A DNA stretch of 64,000 nucleotides from Streptomyces coacervatus (GTDB lineage Bacteria; Actinomycetota; Actinomycetes; Streptomycetales; Streptomycetaceae): assembly GCF_029223485.1 (NCBI RefSeq), contig NZ_JARHTP010000002.1:790670-854669 (forward strand). The letters are read 5' to 3'. Each line of letters opens with the position of its first letter. Position 1 is the stretch's first letter. A program made the translations under genes and the position numbers. The notes under the pieces are model-generated. The model worked only from the letters and a program-made list of their open reading frames with translations, made no database searches and was not told where the DNA came from. Below, one piece after another: positions 1 to 7,636 of this stretch.

Positions 1-161
1 TCACCGGGTACCGCTCCTTCAGGGACACCCGGTTCGGCGGCAGTTTCGAGGGCGACACCCAGCTCGGACTCGGCGTCCGGGCCCGGCTGCCGTTCCGCGT
101 GCTGCGGCTGGACGGCCACGTGATCGTGGACGTTGCCCACAGCTGGAACGGCACACCCTGA
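1..161 (+). CDS. C-terminal fragment of an unidentified protein (cut by window edge)
   Basis: An open frame runs in from the left edge and stops at the TGA at 159-161. It encodes about 52 residues ending DVAHSWNGTP. The visible part is rich in glycine, arginine and beta-branched residues (for example QLGLGVRARLPFRVLRLDG), which suggests the last strands of a beta-rich domain. I do not recognise the family. The codon pattern is typical of this chromosome. The N-terminal part lies outside the window, so function cannot be assigned. Confidence 0.5.
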   Translation, partial: TGYRSFRDTRFGGSFEGDTQLGLGVRARLPFRVLRLDGHVIVDVAHSWNGTP

Positions 162-180
162 CGCGCATCGGACGTCGAGA

Positions 181-393
181 GAGGAGGCCGGACAGGGAAG
201 GGTGATGGAGTACGCCTTGATCGCGTCCGCCGGCCAGATGGCGGACGCGTCGAGGGAGCCGCCCAGGAAACAGTGAAGGTTGCCCAGTGGGGGCTCCGTG
301 GTGGGCTGCCAGGTGCTCCCAGGCAGTGTCCATGTTCCGGTAGCGGTTGAGGGCACCGATCAGGCCGGTCCGTTCGAACTCCCCGGCGTAGAC
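181..393 (-). pseudogene. Remnant of an epoxide hydrolase (alpha/beta hydrolase), C-terminal part only
   Basis: Read on the minus strand, this stretch gives VYAGEFERTGLIGALNRYRN followed by a 'QPSLF' segment. After a frame change near 270 it continues as FLGGSLDASAIWPADAIKAY. These two pieces in that order match the late part of actinobacterial epoxide hydrolases (a Y..EF..tG..G.LN.YRN segment, then F.GG..D and W.ADAI.A). One extra base in 'ctgttt' explains the frame change. The N-terminal half, including the nucleophile elbow, is absent and the end runs into the upstream gene. This is a dead fragment; the family call is an inference from the motif pattern. Confidence 0.6.
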
Positions 394-717
394 GTGTTGG
401 ACGGCAAGCCCGGGCGCCGGGCCGCAAGCTCGCACGCCCCGTCCTGAGCGGGGGCGCGGGGCGGCGGGTCGGTGCGGGACGGCGGGCGCATTGCCGGGCC
501 ACGAGCCCGGGCGCCTCGGGCACCGGGTGCCTGGCCCCTGCCAGGCCGTGAGGCCAGGCATCTGACGACAAGCTCGCTGCCACGCGCCGAGGGCGGGCGC
601 CGGGTGGCGGGCGCGTGCCGGACGGCGAGCCCGCGCGCCCCACAGCAAGCCGGCGCGCCCGACGACAGACCCGCGTCCCAGCCGGCAGGCGTCCGGCCGG
701 GGCGCGGAGGCCGTCGC
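394..717. other. Gene-free, very GC-rich stretch with degenerate short repeats
   Basis: No convincing gene is present here. The stretch is dominated by G and C and contains four variants of a short motif resembling gcaagcccgggcgcc, at about 404-418, 502-516, 626-640 and 645-658. Long open frames cross it on both strands, but their products are arginine-, proline- and alanine-rich and look like composition artefacts. It separates the epoxide hydrolase remnant from the serine protease gene. Confidence 0.4.
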
Positions 718-1725
718 TCAGTCGTCCGCGACCAGCTCCACCGGTGTGGCGATGACGTCCACGAGGGCATCGCCGCGCAGGGCGGTCAGGGCGAGGGGCC
801 GGCCTATGGCGTCCTCGAGCATCAGGCGCTGCAGTGTCTGGGCGCTGGTCACCGGTTCGCCGTGGGCGGTGAGGAGCAGGTCGCCGTCCCGCAGACCGGC
901 CCGGGCGGCGGGGGAAGCGGGTACGACCTCGACGATCCGCAGACCGGTGGGCCGGCCGGTGCGGGCCCGCAGCGGTGGCGGCAGCGGAGCGGGGATGCCG
1001 GCGAGGCCGAGATAGGCGCGGCGGACTCTGCCCACGGAGAGCAGGGTCGCGATGATCTGCCGGCTGGTGCCGTTCACCGGGATGGCCAGGCCCAGGCCGA
1101 CGTCGGCGATGGCGGTGTTGATGCCGACGACGGCGCCGTCGGCCGTGGCGAGTGCCCCGCCCGAGCTGCCGGGGTGGAGGGTGGCGTCGGTCTGGACGAC
1201 GTCGTCGATGACGCGGGTCGCCCGGCCCGCGCTCGCCGGCAGCGACCGGCCCAGCGCGCTGACCACTCCGGCGGTGACGCTGCCGGTCAGCCCGAGCGGG
1301 TTGCCGACCGCCACGACCAGCTGCCCCACCCGCAGTGCGTCGGCCTCGCCGAGCCTGGCCGGGGGCGGGGTCGGTCCGTCGGCGCGTACCACTGCGAGAT
1401 CGGAGAGCGGGTCGGCTCCGATGACGTGGAAGGGGGTGGTCGTGCCGTCGGCGAAGGAGGCCGTACCGGCGTCGGAGCGCCCGACGACATGGGCGTTGGT
1501 GAGCAGGAAGCCGTCGTCGGTGAAGACCACCGCGGAGCCGGTCCCCATGACGAATCGGCCTCTGGGGCGGCGGTGCGCGACGTTCAGTGCCGCCACCTTC
1601 GGTGTGAGTTCGGCGGCGACGGAGGTGATGATCTGCGAGTAGGAGTCGAGCGCGGCCTGCTCCTCACGGGAGCGGTCGGGCTCGGAAAGTGTCTCGGCCA
1701 CGAGTCGACCTTTCCGCTGGCCCAA
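718..1725 (-). CDS. S1C (HtrA/DegP-like) serine protease with C-terminal PDZ domain
   Basis: 335 residues. The trypsin-like domain spans about residues 40-230, with His79 in TNAHVV, Asp109 in LSDLAVV and the nucleophile Ser188 in HPGSSGGAL, so the triad is complete. A PDZ domain follows at about 235-330 (RAYLGLAG..., SPAARAGLRDGDLL). No signal peptide or membrane anchor is visible, unlike classical HtrA, so it may act in the cytoplasm or leave by another route. It is probably a protein quality-control or regulatory protease. The start used is the farthest upstream; a shorter start near residue 9 is possible. Its 5' end lies about 110 bp downstream of the acyltransferase gene on the same strand. 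Confidence 0.88.
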   Translation of the reverse strand: MGQRKGRLVAETLSEPDRSREEQAALDSYSQIITSVAAELTPKVAALNVAHRRPRGRFVMGTGSAVVFTDDGFLLTNAHVVGRSDAGTASFADGTTTPFHVIGADPLSDLAVVRADGPTPPPARLGEADALRVGQLVVAVGNPLGLTGSVTAGVVSALGRSLPASAGRATRVIDDVVQTDATLHPGSSGGALATADGAVVGINTAIADVGLGLAIPVNGTSRQIIATLLSVGRVRRAYLGLAGIPAPLPPPLRARTGRPTGLRIVEVVPASPAARAGLRDGDLLLTAHGEPVTSAQTLQRLMLEDAIGRPLALTALRGDALVDVIATPVELVADD

Positions 1726-1836
1726 GGGCGTGCATTACATGCTTACACCCTTGCTTCGGCAGGCGGACCGGACTTCGCTGCGGGCTGACGCCAGGGCTGA
1801 CCGGCCCGGCGCCGGAAGGTCCCCGCCGCGGTCTGT

Positions 1837-2952
1837 TCAGCGGGTGCGGGGCCTCGCGGTGCCGGAGTCCATCCGTCTGGATGTGCGCAGGGTGCCGACC
1901 GTCTTCAGCAGACGGTCGGCAGGTGCGCGCAGCTCGGGATGGGCGTTGACCGTGTTCCGCAGGCCCCGCACGGGTCTGCGCCACAGCCGGTGGGCCGCCG
2001 CGACCGGGTGGGGGCGGCTGGCGAACCCTTCCGCCACGCGCAGCTCGCGGGTCTTGAGCCAGTCCTTGTACTCCTTGTCGCCGCGCCCCAGGTCCATGAG
2101 CGTCACCCCGTGCCGGGCGGCCGCCTCGGCGGTGCGCAGATGCATCATCAGCCCGGGCGAGTAGTAGTGCAGGTCGGGGTCGTACGCGGTGAACCAGGCG
2201 GCCAGCACGGTGCGCGACCTGGGTCCGAAGTGCGCCGCCACCGGCCGGTCGCCGGCGTACAGCACGGACAGCACACCGGTGAAGTGCTCCTCGCGGACCT
2301 GGAAGAGATGGTCCACCAGGTCCACTATCCACGGCCGCGCGAAGCGGTCCATCCGTCCGGTCCTGCGGTACTGGGCGGACTTCCACTGCATGAGCCGGCG
2401 CAGCATCTGCGGATCGCGCTCGTCGAACTCGAACCGCACCTCGCCCGCGTCGCGCCCGAGACGGCGTTCCTTCTTCAGCGTCGTCTTGGCCAGCCCGGGG
2501 TACGCGCCGCGCAGCCACGGCGCATAGCCGCTCTCGTCGGGTTTCAGATCGACGACCGGGGAGGCGAACATCCCCGTGACGTGCCGACCGAACGGCTTCT
2601 GTTCCGCCACGAGATGGTCGAACTCGAAGATGGACAGCCCGCAGGCCTTCAGCAGGTCCTGGGCGTCCCAGGTGACTCCGGGGCGGTGCACCAGCGCCTG
2701 GCAGTCGGAGAGGCCCAGACCGATGGCCCGACCCACGCCGAAGGCGTTGCGCTCGTAGGGGAAGAAGCCGACCGGTGCCCCGCCCTCACGCAGGACGGCG
2801 ACTCTTGTGCCGGTGCGGTATCTGCCGATGCCGAGCGCGAACTCCGGGGCCAGGAAGGGGTTGGCGTATTCGGGGGACTCGTCCATCGCCCCGTGCCACG
2901 CCGCACGCAGCGGGGCGCTCAGTTCGTCGACTCTGTGGATCGTGACGTCCAC
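1837..2952 (-). CDS. BioF2-like / CelD family acyltransferase (GNAT fold)
   Basis: 371 residues with the layout of the CelD/BcsL (BioF2-like, FemAB-related) acyltransferases. An N-terminal GNAT-like half (LREGGAPVGFFPYER) is followed by a second half with GVLSVLYAGDRPVAAHFG, the YYSPGLMMHLRTAEAAARHG segment, and LMDLGRGDKEYKDWLKT. That last motif (DLGrG...yK..l) is the family hallmark. Such enzymes move acyl or aminoacyl groups onto polysaccharides, lipids or cell-wall precursors; the substrate here cannot be read from the sequence. No signal peptide or membrane segment is seen, so it should be cytosolic. Confidence 0.85.
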   Translation of the reverse strand: MDVTIHRVDELSAPLRAAWHGAMDESPEYANPFLAPEFALGIGRYRTGTRVAVLREGGAPVGFFPYERNAFGVGRAIGLGLSDCQALVHRPGVTWDAQDLLKACGLSIFEFDHLVAEQKPFGRHVTGMFASPVVDLKPDESGYAPWLRGAYPGLAKTTLKKERRLGRDAGEVRFEFDERDPQMLRRLMQWKSAQYRRTGRMDRFARPWIVDLVDHLFQVREEHFTGVLSVLYAGDRPVAAHFGPRSRTVLAAWFTAYDPDLHYYSPGLMMHLRTAEAAARHGVTLMDLGRGDKEYKDWLKTRELRVAEGFASRPHPVAAAHRLWRRPVRGLRNTVNAHPELRAPADRLLKTVGTLRTSRRMDSGTARPRTR

Positions 2953-3407
2953 GTCAGATCAACCGCCCTTCAACGGGCTCCGCGAGGGACGACCCGACCG
3001 CGGCACAGGCCGGTAGAGCGTGTGGACCCCAGTTCATTGATCGCATCGGCGACCGCTCCCCCCGTGACGTCCCCCCGCGGCGCACTGTCCGCGTCCTACC
3101 ACTTCTTTGAGTATCAGCCGATTCCACGCCGTGTACACGGTCGTTCCGCGGTTGATCCTCAGGTTCCGAAGTGTCCGCCGAGGATCAAACGTCGCGAAAC
3201 AGTACGCATGTTGTCAAGAGTGCCAGCCGCAACAAAAGACCGCGAGATGCCGGACCCGGACTCCAGGCCGCCGGCCGCCCGCCGAACCGCCAGTCATGGC
3301 CGCGGCCGCACGCACATTTCACGCCGTCCTCATGTGCGGGCCGTTGAGCCGGGCCGGGGTCCGACTAGCGTCTTTCCGTGGCCCGAACCGACCCGAGTGA
3401 GGTTTCG
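2953..3407. other. 455-bp divergent intergenic region with two dyads
   Basis: This lies between the minus-strand acyltransferase and the plus-strand glycerophosphodiesterase, so it should hold both promoters. It is less GC-rich than its surroundings between about 3100 and 3240. Two symmetric elements are visible: the 12-bp palindrome ccgtgtacacgg at 3129-3140, and a 9-bp inverted repeat (ttgatcctc at 3152-3160, gaggatcaa at 3180-3188, 19-nt spacer). I see no gene and cannot name a clear -35/-10 pair. Confidence 0.4.
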
Positions 3408-4475
3408 ATGTCCGCAAGACACACCCTCGCCGCTCTGGCGCTGGCTCCGGTGCTCGCCTTCCCGGCAGCGGCCCATGCGACGGCGTACGACGGCTCCCGC
3501 GTGCCGCCCCAAAAGACGCACTTCGACCTGCAGGCCCACCGCGGCGGCATCGGCATGACGACCGAGGAGTCCCTCGAAGGATTCGGCAAGGCAATGCGCC
3601 TCGGTGTGTCCACCCTGGAACTGGACACCCAGATCACCAAGGACGAGAAGGTGGTCGTCAACCACGACCGGCAGATCAGCTCGGTGAAGTGCCGCGACAC
3701 GGCGCCCGTCACGCCGGGCGACCCGATGTACCCGTACGTCGGGAAGTACATCAAGGACCTGACGCTGGCCCAGATCAAGACCATGGACTGCGGTTACCAG
3801 CAGCTGCCCGGATTCCCCGAGCAGGAGGTGGTCAAGGGTTTCCGGATGGCCGAGCTGAAGGATGTCCTGAACCTGGTCAAGAGCTACCACGCCAGGCAGC
3901 TCAAGCTGAACATCGAGACCAAGGTCGAGGCGGGCGCCCCCGAACAGACGGCGCCGCGCGCGCTGTTCGTGCGCCGGGTCTACGAGGAGATCCACCGCTC
4001 GGGCATCGAGCGCCAGGTCACCATCGAGTCCTTCGACTGGGGCGCGCTGAAGGCGATGCACGAACTGGCCCCGAAGTGGCCCCTCGTCGCGCTCACGAAC
4101 TACGACTTCCTCCAGGTCGGCCAACCCGGCGCCTCGCCGTGGCTCGGCGGGATCGACGCCGACGACTACGGCGGCGACTTCGTGAAGGCGGCCGCCACCA
4201 TCCCCGGCGTCAGGGCCCTGTCCCCCAACTACGGCTTCCCGCAGAGCGGCAAGGTCGGCGACCCGGACTTCCGCTTCTACTCCGACCGGACGATGGTCGA
4301 GGAGGCACACGCCAGGGGCCTGAAGGTCATCCCGTGGACCTGCGACGATCCGGCGACGGTGGAGGCGCTGATGGACATGGGCGTCGACGGCATCATCACC
4401 AACTACCCCAACCACGTGCGGCAGATCATGGCCGACCGGGGCATGCCCCTGCCCAAGCCGTACGAGCCCCGCTGA
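3408..4475 (+). CDS. Secreted glycerophosphodiester phosphodiesterase
   Basis: 355 residues. An N-terminal signal peptide (charged MSARH, hydrophobic LAALALAPVLAF, likely cleavage after AHA at about residue 24) points to export. The GDPD domain follows, with the HR pair at His44/Arg45 (QAHRGG), Glu71 and Asp73 in TLELDTQITKD, and the HxD-type His86 in VVNHD. It should hydrolyse glycerophosphodiesters outside the cell to release glycerol-3-phosphate and alcohols, a phosphate- or carbon-scavenging role. The ATG at 3408 is chosen because it directly precedes the signal peptide and has a gagtgagg ribosome-binding site; the GTG 30 bp upstream would add a charged leader. A small hairpin follows the stop. 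Confidence 0.92.
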   Translation: MSARHTLAALALAPVLAFPAAAHATAYDGSRVPPQKTHFDLQAHRGGIGMTTEESLEGFGKAMRLGVSTLELDTQITKDEKVVVNHDRQISSVKCRDTAPVTPGDPMYPYVGKYIKDLTLAQIKTMDCGYQQLPGFPEQEVVKGFRMAELKDVLNLVKSYHARQLKLNIETKVEAGAPEQTAPRALFVRRVYEEIHRSGIERQVTIESFDWGALKAMHELAPKWPLVALTNYDFLQVGQPGASPWLGGIDADDYGGDFVKAAATIPGVRALSPNYGFPQSGKVGDPDFRFYSDRTMVEEAHARGLKVIPWTCDDPATVEALMDMGVDGIITNYPNHVRQIMADRGMPLPKPYEPR

Positions 4476-4489
4476 CGATCGGGGCACCA

Positions 4490-4507
4490 CCGCGAATCCC
4501 TTCGCGG
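4490..4507 (+). terminator. Short hairpin after the glycerophosphodiesterase gene
   Basis: A perfect 7-bp stem (ccgcgaa/ttcgcgg) with a tccc loop begins 15 nt after the stop codon. It has no T-tract, which is usual for Streptomyces terminators. The position fits transcript termination, but the stem is short. Confidence 0.4.
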
Positions 4508-5026
4508 ACCTGGCGGAGGCGGCGGAGGTCCCGGGCCGCCGAGCGGGGTCTGCGGATGCCGATGCGGGCCTGATCGCGGGGCGGGGCGCGCACGGGGACT
4601 TCGGACGGTCGTCCGCCGATCTCCTCGGCTGCGCCCCGGTGCGGGCCGACGGCCGGGTTGCCGTCGGCACCGCCGTGCTCGTCCTCGGCCTGGTCATGGC
4701 CGCGGTCGCCGCCGTGGGCGGACGGAGTCGGCCACCGTTGATCGTTTACGGTTTCAGCGTGATCGTCCTCCCTCTCGGCCGTCCTCCGCTGTGCCTGTCT
4801 CTTCGGCTCCTGGTACGGTGCCCGCACGCTCACGGCCTGGCGCTGTGCGATCCGAGCCGCGCCGACTGGTGATCGCCGTGCTTCTGCCGTCACCTGCGCT
4901 TCCCGGGCCGTGCCGCGACTCCTGGGCCGTATCGCGTGATGCGGAAAAAAATTCCGGTGCGCTGTCAACCGGGTCCCCGCCCCCAGGCGTACAGACCGTG
5001 CAAGGTGATCACCATCGGGGAGCCCC
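4508..5026. other. 519-bp region without a confident gene; promoter region of the sigma gene
   Basis: A plus-strand frame from the GTG at 4639 to 4872 encodes 77 residues with two hydrophobic stretches (VGTAVLVLGLVMAAVAAVGG and LIVYGFSVIVLPLG). It could be a small membrane protein or a decayed gene, but it has no clear ribosome-binding site and I do not recognise it. The last 100 bp before the sigma gene are comparatively AT-rich (tgcggaaaaaaattccgg near 4938-4956) and probably carry the sigma-gene promoter. Confidence 0.3.
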
Positions 5027-5530
5027 ATGACCGTCGAGGAGTTCGAGGAGTTCTACGCGCACTCCCGGCAGTCCCTGGTCGGTCAGCTCTACCTGATGAC
5101 CGGTGACCTCCATGAGGCGCAGGACGTGGTGCAGGAGGCGTTCGTGCGGGCCTGGACCAGGCGGGGGCGGCTCGAGCGGGACGCCGGGCCCGAGGCGTGG
5201 ATCCGGACCGTCGCCTGGCGGCTCGCCGTGAGCAGGTGGCGCAGGCGGGGCCGCTCCCTGGAGGCCTGGCGGCGCCATGCGGGCGGTGGGACGGGCACTG
5301 CCGCGGGCCCCGATCCCGGCACGGTCGCCCTGGTGGCGGCGCTGCGGCAGCTGTCCGAACGACAGCGCCGTATCGCCGTCCTGCACTACGTCTGCGACCT
5401 CACCGTCGAGCAGGTCGCCGCCGAGACGGGCATCGCCACCGGCACGGTCAAGACCCATCTCTCCCGGGCCCGTGCCGCGCTCGCCCCCCAGCTGTCCGAT
5501 GCCGCGTTCAAGGAGGACCACGGTGTCTGA
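5027..5530 (+). CDS. SigE-family ECF RNA polymerase sigma factor
   Basis: 167 residues. Region 2 is at the N-terminus (LYLMTGDLHEAQDVVQEAFVRAWTR, the D..DVVQEAF helix that binds core and the -10). Region 4 is at the C-terminus (LSERQRRIAVLHYVCDLTVE followed by the helix-turn-helix ETGIATGTVKTHLSRAR). Size and order match the SigE-family ECF group common in actinomycetes. The gene overlaps by 8 bp the start of a one-pass membrane protein that is probably its partner, so the two should be co-expressed. The ATG has a cgggga ribosome-binding site. Its target genes cannot be identified from the window. Confidence 0.9.
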   Translation: MTVEEFEEFYAHSRQSLVGQLYLMTGDLHEAQDVVQEAFVRAWTRRGRLERDAGPEAWIRTVAWRLAVSRWRRRGRSLEAWRRHAGGGTGTAAGPDPGTVALVAALRQLSERQRRIAVLHYVCDLTVEQVAAETGIATGTVKTHLSRARAALAPQLSDAAFKEDHGV

Positions 5531-6050
5531 GCCCACCGAGCCCCGCGAACGGGGACAGGACGTCGCGCTGGCCTCCGCCCTCAAGCGGGCCGCCGATGTG
5601 CACGGCCGGCTGGTGCCCGTGCCGGTGGCCCGTATCGAGGCCCTGGGCAGCCGTCGCAGGCGCCGGGTCCTGGCCACCGCCGCCGCGTGCGCGGTGTGCG
5701 TGCTGGGCGGGGCCGGCGCCCTGGCCGCCGTGCACCTCAGGCCGGATCCGCGGCCCGCCGCGCCGGTGGTCCCGCCCACGCCGACGCCCAGCCTGACGTC
5801 CTCGCCGTCCGTTCCCGCCTCGGCCTCCTCCGCGGTGCAGTCGCCCGCCGCCTCCGCTCCCACGATCAGCTCGACCCCCACGCGCCCGGCAGCGAGCAGC
5901 ACCTCGGCCACCGCGACACGGCCCTCGGGGCGGGCGACGGGCACGCCGTCCGCACACGGCAGCGACAGCTCCGCCCCCGACGTCACCACCACCCCCACCG
6001 GCTCCGCGGACCAGTCCGCCGCCGTGGTCGTACCGAATCCCGGCTCCTAA
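5523..6050 (+). CDS. One-pass membrane protein, probable partner (anti-sigma-like) of the upstream sigma factor
   Basis: 175 residues from a GTG that overlaps the sigma stop codon. The N-terminal 45 residues are predicted cytosolic (GQDVALASALKRAADVHGRL, then an RRRRR stop-transfer). One membrane helix follows (VLATAAACAVCVLGGAGALAAV), then about 100 residues rich in Pro, Ser, Thr and Ala that would lie outside the cell. This is the layout of many short actinobacterial proteins encoded next to SigE-family sigma factors. No zinc anti-sigma HxxxCxxC motif is visible, so calling it an anti-sigma factor rests on position and topology only. Confidence 0.65.
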   Translation: MSEPTEPRERGQDVALASALKRAADVHGRLVPVPVARIEALGSRRRRRVLATAAACAVCVLGGAGALAAVHLRPDPRPAAPVVPPTPTPSLTSSPSVPASASSAVQSPAASAPTISSTPTRPAASSTSATATRPSGRATGTPSAHGSDSSAPDVTTTPTGSADQSAAVVVPNPGS

Positions 6051-6064
6051 GGACACCCCCCACT

Positions 6065-7510
6065 GTGCCCAACACCCAGCAGGACGCCCCCACTTCACTT
6101 CTCCCAGGGCCCCGGATACCGGCGCCGGTCACGCCTCCACCGCGTGACCGGCGCCCCCGTCCGCCTCACCGACGCGACCCCTGGCTCCTGGCGGCCGTCC
6201 TGTTCGCCGCGTACGCGATCCTGTCGATCAGCCGGTACCAGCATCTGGCGACCCGCTCCTGGGACCTGGGCATATTCGAGCAGGTGGTCCGCGCGTACGC
6301 CCATCTGCAGGCTCCGGTCGCCGATCTGAAGGGGCCGGGATTCAACATCCTGGGCGACCACTTCAGCCCGGTCCTGGCCCTCCTCGCCCCCGTCTACCGG
6401 CTCTTCCCCTCCCCGCTCACGCTGCTCGTGGCCCAGGCCGCCCTGTTCGCGCTGTCGGCCGTGCCGGTGACCCGCGCGGCCGCCGGGCTGCTGGGGCGAC
6501 CGCGCGGGCTCGTCCTCGGGATCGCGTACGGACTGTCCTGGGGCCTGCAGCGGGCCGTCGACTTCGACTTCCACGAGATCTGCTTCGCCGTACCGCTGAT
6601 CGCCTTCAGCCTGGAGGCGGTTGTGTTCCGCCGCTGGTGGCCCGCGCTGCTGTGGGCGCTGCCGCTGGTGCTGGTCAAGGAGGACCTGGGCCTGACGGTG
6701 GCGGCCATCGCGCTGGTCGTCGCCCTGCGCTCGCACCGCTCCTCCCCGCGCACCCTTCTGTACGCCCTCGCCGTGGCGGTCCTGGGCATCACCGCCACCC
6801 TCGTCACCCTCACCGTCGTCATACCCGCCTTCAACGCGGGCGGCGGCTACGCCTACTGGACCAAGGTCGACACCGGCTTCTCCCTCTTCGACGGCACGGG
6901 CACCAAACTCCGCACGCTGGCCTGGCTGTTGCTGCCGACCAGCGGTCTGCTCGCCCTGCGTTCACCGCTGCTCGCCGTGGCCCTGCCCACCCTGGGCTGG
7001 CGCTTCCTGTCCGCCGACGACCACTACTGGGGCACCGACTGGCACTACAGCGCGGTCCTGATGCCGGTCGTCGCACTGGCTCTCGTCGATGCGCTCGCCC
7101 GGTCGCGTGTGAGCTCCCGGCCCTGCCTGCGTTCGTACGCCCAGCACGTGCCCGCGGCCGTCGCGGGGGCCGCGCTGGCGCTCACGACCACGCTCCCGCT
7201 GTCCGCACTGGCGGAGTCCGTCACCTACGACACGCCCGAGGGTGTCCCCCGCATCGAACGCGCCCTGGACCGCATCCCGGACGACGCGACCGTCGAGGCC
7301 AACATAGGCCCCATCAGCCGCCTCACCTCCCGCTGCCGCGTCTTCTGGCTCGGCAGCACCCGGGGTGTCACCCCCGACTACATCGCCCTGAACAACTCCA
7401 GCAAGTTCGTCGGCGACGCCCAGGCGTACGCCAGCCAGCTCCACCCGAACGCCCGTTACACGATCGACGGCGCCGCCTACGGCTACGTCGTCCTCAGACG
7501 CACCTCGTGA
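6065..7510 (+). CDS. DUF2079 family polytopic membrane protein
   Basis: 481 residues. After a proline-rich cytosolic leader there are many hydrophobic helices (WLLAAVLFAAYAILSI, LTLLVAQAALFALSAVPV, LLYALAVAVLGITATLVTLT and others). The DUF2079 signatures are visible: W.D.G.feQ.. (RSWDLGIFEQVV), GDHFSP and DFHE. The acidic early motifs resemble GT-C glycosyltransferases, so a role in envelope glycan or lipid modification is possible but unproven. The start is the GTG at 6065, 14 bp after the membrane partner of the sigma factor, suggesting one transcription unit. Confidence 0.8.
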   Translation: MPNTQQDAPTSLLPGPRIPAPVTPPPRDRRPRPPHRRDPWLLAAVLFAAYAILSISRYQHLATRSWDLGIFEQVVRAYAHLQAPVADLKGPGFNILGDHFSPVLALLAPVYRLFPSPLTLLVAQAALFALSAVPVTRAAAGLLGRPRGLVLGIAYGLSWGLQRAVDFDFHEICFAVPLIAFSLEAVVFRRWWPALLWALPLVLVKEDLGLTVAAIALVVALRSHRSSPRTLLYALAVAVLGITATLVTLTVVIPAFNAGGGYAYWTKVDTGFSLFDGTGTKLRTLAWLLLPTSGLLALRSPLLAVALPTLGWRFLSADDHYWGTDWHYSAVLMPVVALALVDALARSRVSSRPCLRSYAQHVPAAVAGAALALTTTLPLSALAESVTYDTPEGVPRIERALDRIPDDATVEANIGPISRLTSRCRVFWLGSTRGVTPDYIALNNSSKFVGDAQAYASQLHPNARYTIDGAAYGYVVLRRTS

Positions 7511-7539
7511 CCGGCAGGCGCGGGACCGCCGGAGCGCAT

Positions 7540-7567
7540 TGACAACCGTGATCCGCGAAGGTTGTCA
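7540..7567. promoter_or_regulatory. 8-bp inverted repeat upstream of the LuxR-type regulator
   Basis: tgacaacc at 7540-7547 and ggttgtca at 7560-7567 form a perfect 8-bp inverted repeat with a 12-nt spacer, 30 bp after the DUF2079 stop and 70 bp before the chosen GTG of the regulator. The spacing (arm centres about two helical turns apart) suits a dimeric repressor or activator. Confidence 0.45.
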
Positions 7568-7636
7568 TGTGCACATGCTGCGATGCCTTGGGACGAAGAC
7601 CGCTGCTGCCGCCGGGGCAGAAGGCGTGCGGCTGCC

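Noticed and set aside
4639..4872. 77-codon plus-strand frame with two hydrophobic stretches
   Set aside because: No clear ribosome-binding site, no recognisable family and a poorly defined end; kept only as a note on the gap, not called as a gene.
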